Of a stretch of DNA of 12,113 nt, positions 6,834 to 12,113 are shown in pieces. Below the pieces are notes generated by a model, which saw only the letters and a list, made by a program, of their open reading frames with translations, did no database searches and had not been told where the DNA came from. The DNA is taken from the NCBI GenBank assembly GCA_020528935.1, contig JAJDFU010000099.1, forward strand, positions 1-12,113. The letters run 5' to 3'. Position 1 is the stretch's first letter, and the number at the start of each line of letters is the position of its first letter. Source of the DNA: Saprospiraceae bacterium (GTDB lineage: Bacteria > Bacteroidota > Bacteroidia > Chitinophagales > Saprospiraceae). A program made the position numbers and the translations under genes.

Positions 6834-7379
6834 ATGAGCTACATGAATCGCCTTCCCAACTACCTGGCCTTGGGAGTTTTGTTGCTGGTCCTGGCATCTT
6901 GTAGCCGGGAGAATCGGGACCGGCTCTTTGTCCTGGTCTATCCCAACCTTCAATTTGAATTCGAAGCCGGCCTGAATCCAAATTTTCCACAGGTCAAGGC
7001 CTTTACCCCCCTGCCCACCAATTTTCTGGACCTGGCCCAGCAAAACGGCGTCGACACCAGCCTGGTGGCCGGTATATTTCCGCTGGATGCCCGGCTCACA
7101 GCCCTGGATGTCAACAATTACAGCTTCATCAACAGCATGTCCGTACTGATCTGTCCGGCCGATGAAGGCGAGTGCAACCTGCAGTCCGACGAGGTATTCT
7201 ACATCGAGCCCCAACTACAGCCCTTCGAGGGCGAGATCCGCCTGCAGCCCGGCCTGCGCAACGCGCTGCGCGACCTGCGGGGCGAGTCCTTCCGCCTGGA
7301 ACTGGTCTTTTTTCTCAACCAGCCTTCCCCCTTTTCGGTGGAAAGCCTGTTTGAGATGCGCTTTGAGGCGGTGCGGTAG
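6834..7379 (+). CDS. Putative lipoprotein of unknown function
   Basis: The 181-residue product starts with a lipoprotein signal peptide: RLPNY, the hydrophobic stretch LALGVLLLVL, then lipobox LASC with the modified Cys at residue 23. The mature protein should be lipid-anchored to the outer or inner membrane; Ser follows the Cys, so there is no inner-membrane Asp+2 retention signal of the E. coli type. The remainder is rich in alternating hydrophobic and polar residues (LFVLVYPNLQFEFEAG, FRLELVFFL), which suggests a beta-sandwich, with two Cys in ICPADEGEC that could form a disulfide. I do not recognise a family. ATG at 6843 is an equally good start; a TTG at 6807 would give a less natural leader. 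The gene is divergent from the ligase-CBS gene across 68 bases and has no same-strand partner upstream. Confidence 0.78.
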   Translation: MSYMNRLPNYLALGVLLLVLASCSRENRDRLFVLVYPNLQFEFEAGLNPNFPQVKAFTPLPTNFLDLAQQNGVDTSLVAGIFPLDARLTALDVNNYSFINSMSVLICPADEGECNLQSDEVFYIEPQLQPFEGEIRLQPGLRNALRDLRGESFRLELVFFLNQPSPFSVESLFEMRFEAVR

Positions 7380-7620
7380 GGGCCGGGCTTTCCTCCCTGG
7401 TTCTCGACTCGATCAGCGTGAACGTAACGGTTGACGGCCGGCATTCCGCTTTGAAACGTTGTTCCACTCCGGAATGCGTTTCGATCAACCTATGGGTTGC
7501 CCCAATTCCATGGGGTACGATGTACAACACCACACCCCAAAGCGGGGGTGCAGCAATTGCCCAAAGCGACATTTATCATAGGAGGAGTGTCCGGAAAACT
7601 TGAGATTTACCGAAAAAGCC
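7380..7620 (+). promoter_or_regulatory. Structured leader region before the PLP enzyme gene
   Basis: The gap holds several short repeats. GCATTCCG (7441-7448) pairs with CGGAATGC (7470-7477), while GAAACG (7453-7458) pairs with CGTTTC (7477-7482); the two pairings interleave as in a pseudoknot. Small GC hairpins follow at 7500-7515 (CCCC/GGGG, 8-base loop) and 7535-7547 (CCCC/GGGG, 5-base loop). CCCAAAGCG occurs twice, at 7536-7544 and 7560-7568. This could be a 5' leader for the downstream gene or a terminator for the lipoprotein gene. It does not match any SAM riboswitch consensus I can recall. GGAGGA at 7581-7586 is too far from the ATG at 7621 to be its ribosome site. Confidence 0.4.
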
Positions 7621-8904
7621 ATGGATCGCAAGTACCGTCCGGAAAGCTTGATGATGTCTCACGGCTACAAGCCGAAGTGGTCGGAAGGCGCCATCAAATG
7701 CCCCATCTTTCAGACCTCCACCTTTGTCTTTGAATCTGCCGAAGAAGGCAAAGCCTTTTTTGAATTGGCTTATGACCTGCGCGAGGCGGAGCAGGGCGAG
7801 AAGCTGGGCCTTATTTACAGCCGCCTCAACAATCCCGACCTGGAGATCCTGGAAAACCGCCTCTGTCTGTGGGACGGTGCCGAGGAAGCCGCCGTCTTCG
7901 AGAGCGGCATGTCGGCCATCAGCACGACCCTGTTCGAGTTTCTGGCACCTGGCGACGTGCTCTTGTACAGCAGCCCGGTATACGGCGGTACGGAGCATTT
8001 CATCCATGAGGTACTGCCCAAATTCGGCATCAAGGTGATGCTTTTTGAAGCGCATACCACGGCCGAAGAGCTGAAGGAAAAGTTGGAGGCGTCCGGCCTG
8101 GCCGATCGCCTGGCCATGATCTACGTGGAAACGCCGGCCAATCCCACCAACACCATGATCGACCTGCAGGCTATGCACCGGCTGGCGGAGCACTTCAGCC
8201 GGCCGCAGCGGCGCGTACTCTTCGCCGTGGACAACACCTATCTGGGGCCCCTCTGGCAGCACCCCATGGCGCACGGAGCCGACCTGGTGATCTACTCGGC
8301 TACCAAATACATCGGCGGCCACAGCGATGTGATCGCCGGGGCCGTACTGGGCAGCCACGACCTCATCCACCGGGTGAAGACCCTGCGCACCTTCTTGGGC
8401 AATATGGCCGGCCCCTGGACGGCCTGGCTACTCATGCGCAGCCTCGAAACCCTGAAGGTGCGCATGCAGCAACAGGCAGAAAATGCACAGCAGGTGGCTC
8501 GCTTCCTGCATGGGCACCCCAAGATCAAGACCATCTACTATCCCGGCCTGCTCACGGAGGCCGACGGTGAGCAATACACGATCTTCAAACGCCAAAGCCG
8601 GTCGCCCGGCGCGATGATTGCCTTCGAACTGCACGGAGGAGAAGCGGAAGCCTTTTCCTTCCTCAACCAGCTGGGCCTCATCAAACTGGCCGTCAGCCTG
8701 GGCAGCACCGAATCGCTGGCCCAGCACCCGGCCACCATGACCCATGCCGGCATCCCGCGCGAGCAGCAGGAAGCCATCGGCATCACCGAAGGCCTGGTGC
8801 GCCTGAGCATTGGCGTGGAGTATGCCCAAGACCTCATTGCCGATCTGGAACAGGCCCTGGAAGCAGTACAGGTAGGTCAAGCGCAGGACGCCGATTTTCC
8901 TTGA
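7621..8904 (+). CDS. Cystathionine gamma-synthase family PLP-dependent enzyme
   Basis: The 427-residue cytosolic enzyme belongs to the Cys/Met-metabolism PLP family (fold type I). Recognisable sites, counted from this ATG, are YSRLNNP at 66-72 (Tyr and Arg bind PLP phosphate of the partner subunit), SGMSAI at 96-101, PVYGGTEHF at 119-127 (the Tyr stacks on PLP), VETPANPTN at 170-178, Asp204 in VDNTY, and the Schiff-base Lys229 in SATKYIGGHSD. SLGSTESL at 359-366 binds the substrate carboxylate. The region before YSRLNNP is longer than in E. coli MetB. Gly replaces the Cys that methionine gamma-lyases carry after Tyr-Gly, so transsulfuration or sulfhydrylation is likelier than methionine cleavage, but beta/gamma-lyase activity is not excluded. 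A TTG at 7600 would add seven residues; ATG is preferred. No other methionine genes are adjacent. Confidence 0.93.
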   Translation: MDRKYRPESLMMSHGYKPKWSEGAIKCPIFQTSTFVFESAEEGKAFFELAYDLREAEQGEKLGLIYSRLNNPDLEILENRLCLWDGAEEAAVFESGMSAISTTLFEFLAPGDVLLYSSPVYGGTEHFIHEVLPKFGIKVMLFEAHTTAEELKEKLEASGLADRLAMIYVETPANPTNTMIDLQAMHRLAEHFSRPQRRVLFAVDNTYLGPLWQHPMAHGADLVIYSATKYIGGHSDVIAGAVLGSHDLIHRVKTLRTFLGNMAGPWTAWLLMRSLETLKVRMQQQAENAQQVARFLHGHPKIKTIYYPGLLTEADGEQYTIFKRQSRSPGAMIAFELHGGEAEAFSFLNQLGLIKLAVSLGSTESLAQHPATMTHAGIPREQQEAIGITEGLVRLSIGVEYAQDLIADLEQALEAVQVGQAQDADFP

Positions 8905-8978
8905 CCATATTCAAATATGTAAGGGTCCGGTTAAACCTTGGCCCGGCTTTTTGATCCCAGATGGAAAGCAGTTTTTTT

Positions 8979-10178
8979 ATGCTCAAGCAGACCTGTCTTT
9001 TTTTCCTCGGTCTTGCCCTAAGCAGTGTGATCCAAGGCCAAACCGATCTGCCGGACAGCATCCGGCACGACGGCCTTATCCGACGGTACATTCTGCATCG
9101 CCCGCCCGGCGCCGACACCCTGGGCAATCTGCCCCTGGTGCTCACCCTGCACGGGGGTGGTGGCTCAGCAGCCAGTGCGATCAATTTCACCCAACTCAAT
9201 CCCGTAGCGGATCAGCACGGCTTTCTGGCGGTCTACCCCCAGGGCTACACCGCCTTGCCGCAGGGCGGCTTCGCCTGGGCCGACGGCCGCGGTACGCAGG
9301 CCGACCTCAGCGGCATCGACGATGTGGGCTTTCTCCTCCGCCTGCTGGATACGCTCATTGCTGCACATGCTATCGACACAAGCCGGATCTACCTCAACGG
9401 CTTTTCCAATGGCGGTTTCATGACGCAGCGCATGGCCTGCGAGGCACCGGAGCGCTTTGCGGCCATGGCCTCCCTGGGCTGCACTATGGATACCAGCCTC
9501 TTCGCCCGCTGCGAGCCCGGCCGGCCCCTACCCATGCTGCTCCTGATGGGTACGGCCGATCCCTTCGTGCCCTACGAGGGTGGGCCCATGAACGGACCGG
9601 TATTGCCGGTAGTGGCCATGGACCGCCTTGTTGATTTCTGGTCGGCCAACAACGGCTGCCAAACCAGCCTGCCACCCGTAGACCTGCCCGACCTTGTGCC
9701 CGAAGACAACTGCACCGCAACCCGCTTCGACCGCACCGACTGCACCTGCGGTGCCGATGTGCGGCTCTTCCGGATCAACGGGGGCGGCCACACCTGGCCG
9801 GGCGTAGAACTGCCGGCCTATGAGCTCATCGCCGGAGAGACGAATGAGGACATCCAGGCCAGTGCAGAGCTCTGGGCCTTCTTTCGCCAGTACATCACCC
9901 CCTGCGATACCCTGGTATCAATTCAGGAGCCCGTCCCAAAGAACGCCCCCGCCCTTCGAATTTTTCCCAATCCGGCCCGGGCTACCCTACACCTGCAGGC
10001 CGATGCGCCCATCCGGGCGGTCCGGTTTACGGATCTGACCGGCCGGCGCAGGCCCTGGATAGAACTTCACGCCCCCCGCGCAAGCCTTCCCCTGGAGGAT
10101 CTGCCTGCCGGGCTGTACGGATTGAATATCCGCATGCAGGACGGCAGCCTGTTGATACGGCAAGTGATCGTGCAGTAG
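8979..10178 (+). CDS. Secreted PHB-depolymerase/LpqC-like esterase with T9SS sorting domain
   Basis: The 399-residue product is an exported alpha/beta-hydrolase. It starts with a signal peptide (MLKQ, hydrophobic core LFFLGLAL, cleavage near QGQ, residue ~21). The hydrolase core has an oxyanion segment HGGGGS at 58-63, nucleophile Ser143 in GFSNGG, acid Asp194 in GTADPFVPY, and His271 in GGGHTWPG, the arrangement of the polyhydroxybutyrate-depolymerase/feruloyl-esterase group (COG3509). Cys-rich EDNCTATRFDRTDCTCG at 244-260 suggests disulfides outside the cytoplasm. Residues ~325-399 (RIFPNPARATLHL ... LPAGLYGLNI ... LIRQVIVQ) form a type A C-terminal sorting domain, so the enzyme should cross the outer membrane by T9SS and be released or surface-attached. 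Probable substrates are polyester or acetyl/feruloyl esters of polysaccharides. An ATG at 8961 gives an acidic leader; 8979 fits better. Confidence 0.93.
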   Translation: MLKQTCLFFLGLALSSVIQGQTDLPDSIRHDGLIRRYILHRPPGADTLGNLPLVLTLHGGGGSAASAINFTQLNPVADQHGFLAVYPQGYTALPQGGFAWADGRGTQADLSGIDDVGFLLRLLDTLIAAHAIDTSRIYLNGFSNGGFMTQRMACEAPERFAAMASLGCTMDTSLFARCEPGRPLPMLLLMGTADPFVPYEGGPMNGPVLPVVAMDRLVDFWSANNGCQTSLPPVDLPDLVPEDNCTATRFDRTDCTCGADVRLFRINGGGHTWPGVELPAYELIAGETNEDIQASAELWAFFRQYITPCDTLVSIQEPVPKNAPALRIFPNPARATLHLQADAPIRAVRFTDLTGRRRPWIELHAPRASLPLEDLPAGLYGLNIRMQDGSLLIRQVIVQ

Positions 10179-10205
10179 CTGAATTGGATCAACGCGGTCT
10201 CAAGG

Positions 10206-10252
10206 CAAAAAAGAGAGGCCGGAAAGAAGGGGGCTTCCTGCTTTCCGGCCTC
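10206..10252 (-). terminator. Terminator between convergent genes
   Basis: A perfect 12-bp stem (GAGGCCGGAAAG at 10215-10226 and its complement at 10241-10252) has a 14-base loop and is followed on the minus strand by TCTTTTTTG. It is a strong intrinsic terminator for the blade-repeat gene, whose stop lies 23 bases before the stem. The esterase gene converges from the other side; the hairpin may also slow that transcript, although no T-run follows on the plus strand. Confidence 0.9.
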
Positions 10253-10274
10253 CGGCTTATCGAGCACTGCAGGC

Positions 10275-11984
10275 TTATCGGGTCCGGATCATCCGTATGG
10301 AAGTGACGAAAGTGTCCGCCTGCAGGCGGCAAAGGTACACGCCGTTCGGCAGGTCGCTGCCGTCAAATGCAAACTGGTGGAGGCCCTCGGTCAGCGGGCC
10401 ATTCCACAGGGTGTGCAGGCGTTGGCCTTGCACATTGAACACCTCCAGCTGAACATTCATACGCCGGCTGAGCAGGAGCGGGATGGCGGTTCGATCCTGG
10501 AAGGGGTTGGGAGCGTTTTGCAGCAAAGTGATGTGCTGCGCACTCAACTCCGCAAACTCTTCGGTAGAAACGATCAAGTCAGGGAAAAAGGCCAGGCCGC
10601 TGATGGCCGAGTATCCCGTTGCCCCAATAACCGTTGCGGCCGCCGTTGCAGGATCGATTTCGATCAGCGCACCGGGATGATCCGGTTCATTCTGGCCAAG
10701 CCCGGCAAAGAGGCGGCCCTCCGGGCTGAATTCCAGGGAGCCCACGCTGGTAAAGCCCGTAGCTCCGATGAGCGAGGCCTGACCGGACAGGGTATCAATG
10801 ACCAGTAGATCGCCGCCATTGGAACCGGAAGTGATGCCGTACAGCACCCCGTCACCGGAAAAGGCCAGGCCGCCAATGTTGTTGAAGCCGGTGTTGCCAA
10901 CGACAACCAAACTCGCATCATCGGTATTGACCCGCACGAGCTGGGAGGGAGTGTTCGGACCCTCAATATAGGTGCCGAACAAGGTACCACCGGGACTGAA
11001 TTCCATGCCGTTGATCGCGCCGAATGGATGATTGCCCACCAAGGAGGTATCCCCCGTCAGGTCATCCACTTGCATGAGCTGGCTCGCACCGCCGCCGGAG
11101 GTGCCGAACAAAACGGTGTCCTGGCGGAACTCGATCTCCGTGAGGGCAAGCCCGCCCTGAATACGCGCTACCAGTACCGAGCTTCCGGAAGACGGATCAA
11201 TAATGATCAGATCGCCCGAACTGGCCGTGGAGGCAAAAAGCGTACCGGCAGATGGAAGTTCCCGGCCAAAACCGGTGAGCCTGGCCCGTTTCACAGGCTC
11301 GTCTTCATCGTCACTGCTGATTTCGACCAGGCTCGTCTGGAAGCCGAAATCGGTGGGGCTGTACACCACCTGGAAAGTCAGCTGCTCGCCCGGAGCCAGT
11401 GACCGCGGGAGCGCCGGCAGGTTGAGCAGAGTAAATGCCGCAGAGCCCGTGCGTTCGATCGCCGACACGGTGACCGTATCCGTACTCAGGCTTCGGAGGC
11501 GAAGGGTGCGCGGGCCGCTGGTGGAATCGATCAATACATTTCCGAAATTCAGTGATTTGGGCAGGACACCCAGCTGACGCCCGGTCAGGGATTCGTTGCG
11601 CGCCGCCAGGCCGCTGATCGCCCGGAAATCGACAGGTCCGATCAGACTGCCTGATCCGTCGATGGGATCGAGGCTGACCAGATTGTTGTTGACCGCCGCC
11701 CCTCCTGCTACACCGTAGAAATTGCCATCGTTGTCGAAGGCAATATCCGGAAGGGGGCCCACTCCCGCATTGGAAAGCAGGGTAGCGTCTCCGGTGGCCG
11801 GATTGAGGCGGTAGATCTCTCCGAGGTTGGAAGAGGCCCAAAGGCTCCCGCCCAAGGGATCGAAGGCCAGGCCGCGCAAGTCGAAGAATCCGGTATTCCC
11901 GATCAGGGTGGGTTCAGCCGTAGAAGGATCGATGCGATACAACCCACAATCCTGGCCGAATGCTCCCAGCCCGCGCCCGAACAA
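10275..11984 (-). CDS. Blade-repeat / ASH-domain protein with T9SS sorting domain, 5' end interrupted
   Basis: The visible frame gives 569 residues. About three ~45-residue blade-like repeats (pattern LYRIDPSTAEPTLIG...GLAF...LWA) occupy 14-130. An Ig-like ASH/choice-of-anchor-D segment lies at ~140-240 (LPKSLNFGNVLIDSTSGPRTLRLRS is its start; VVYSPTDFGF and EISSDDEDEP follow). Five more repeats fill 247-470. Residues 486-569 are a T9SS type A sorting domain with NAPNPFQDRT and a closing LPNGVYLCRLQ. This is an extracellular protein design, probably a beta-propeller; the ligand is unknown. A T9SS substrate needs a Sec signal peptide, yet none exists: the frame begins with TTG directly after an in-frame TAA (11985-11987). 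Upstream codons in the same frame look like one more blade, so the true gene probably starts beyond the window and is interrupted here. Confidence 0.85.
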   Translation of the reverse strand: MFGRGLGAFGQDCGLYRIDPSTAEPTLIGNTGFFDLRGLAFDPLGGSLWASSNLGEIYRLNPATGDATLLSNAGVGPLPDIAFDNDGNFYGVAGGAAVNNNLVSLDPIDGSGSLIGPVDFRAISGLAARNESLTGRQLGVLPKSLNFGNVLIDSTSGPRTLRLRSLSTDTVTVSAIERTGSAAFTLLNLPALPRSLAPGEQLTFQVVYSPTDFGFQTSLVEISSDDEDEPVKRARLTGFGRELPSAGTLFASTASSGDLIIIDPSSGSSVLVARIQGGLALTEIEFRQDTVLFGTSGGGASQLMQVDDLTGDTSLVGNHPFGAINGMEFSPGGTLFGTYIEGPNTPSQLVRVNTDDASLVVVGNTGFNNIGGLAFSGDGVLYGITSGSNGGDLLVIDTLSGQASLIGATGFTSVGSLEFSPEGRLFAGLGQNEPDHPGALIEIDPATAAATVIGATGYSAISGLAFFPDLIVSTEEFAELSAQHITLLQNAPNPFQDRTAIPLLLSRRMNVQLEVFNVQGQRLHTLWNGPLTEGLHQFAFDGSDLPNGVYLCRLQADTFVTSIRMIRTR

Positions 11985-12113
11985 TTACACAACGGTATCG
12001 AAGGCACAGGCCGCAACGGCTGCCAAGCCCATGCGCCCGGACACGCACACCGCACCGGATCCGGCGCCGCACAGGCGTGGCTCGGGCGTCGCGGCCAGAC
12101 ACCCACAGCTACA
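11985..12113 (-). pseudogene. In-frame upstream continuation of the blade-repeat gene
   Basis: The reading frame of the blade-repeat protein stays open from TAA at 11985-11987 back to the window edge. The segment GLAAVAACAF, then five codons ending in the TAA, then LFG, has the spacing of the downstream blades (G-[FY]-x-x-[IV]-x-[GS]-[LM]-[AE]-F-x5-L-[FY]-G; for example GFTSVGSLEF then LFA). SGAVCVSG further up matches SGQASLIG in the blade at ~400-407. The match is short and rich in Ala and Cys, so it may be coincidence. If real, the TAA is a nonsense change at a variable position of the blade. The outer ~40 bases (12074-12102) may instead belong to a dispersed repeat. Confidence 0.4.

Noticed and set aside
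7380..7620. SAM riboswitch before the PLP enzyme
   Set aside because: The leader does not show the conserved cores I know for SAM-I or SAM-II; only unexplained inverted repeats are present.
8905..8978. Terminator for the PLP enzyme from CCGG repeats before a T-run near 8950
   Set aside because: The possible stem is about four pairs with mismatches, which is too weak to call.
1..12113. CRISPR arrays, tRNA/rRNA genes, prophage or transposase genes
   Set aside because: No regularly spaced repeats, cloverleaf sequences or matching proteins were seen on either strand.

Overview
The window looks like a chromosomal segment of a Bacteroidota bacterium, most likely of the Saprospiria (Lewinella/Haliscomenobacter-like) group. 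Support comes from two C-terminal sorting domains of the type IX secretion system (T9SS), an exported protein with a carboxypeptidase-regulatory-like domain, a mitochondrial-type aconitase, a glutamate-cysteine-ligase-like protein fused to CBS domains, and the near absence of Shine-Dalgarno sequences before start codons. Coding DNA is GC-rich, while the first ~240 bases are clearly AT-rich. All three stop codons end ordinary genes here, so the standard bacterial code applies.

Layout, left to right. 1-257: AT-rich non-coding DNA with a long 22-bp-arm hairpin and two further palindromes. 258-908 (+): secreted carboxypeptidase-regulatory-like protein. 933-1700 (-): short-chain dehydrogenase. 1837-2205 (-): SnoaL/NTF2-like protein with its own terminator. 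2279-4561 (-): aconitase, interrupted by an in-frame TAG that divides it into 601 and 158 codons. 4562-4821: palindrome-rich gap. 4822-6765 (-): GCS2-like ligase with two CBS domains. 6834-7379 (+): unrecognised lipoprotein. 7380-7620: gap with interleaved inverted repeats. 7621-8904 (+): cystathionine gamma-synthase family PLP enzyme. 8979-10178 (+): secreted PHB-depolymerase-like esterase with a T9SS tail. 10275-11984 (-): blade-repeat/ASH-domain/T9SS protein without a signal peptide, whose frame appears to continue upstream past an in-frame TAA.

Most genes appear to be single transcription units. Convincing intrinsic terminators follow the SnoaL-like gene, the aconitase and the blade-repeat protein. 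The content is housekeeping (TCA cycle, sulfur amino acid metabolism) mixed with exported proteins. I see no phage, CRISPR, tRNA, rRNA or transposase genes. No clearly new multi-gene system is visible. The most striking point is that two otherwise normal-looking genes, including the essential-type aconitase, each carry an in-frame stop codon; real pseudogenisation, readthrough or split-subunit expression, and base errors in the assembly need to be separated.
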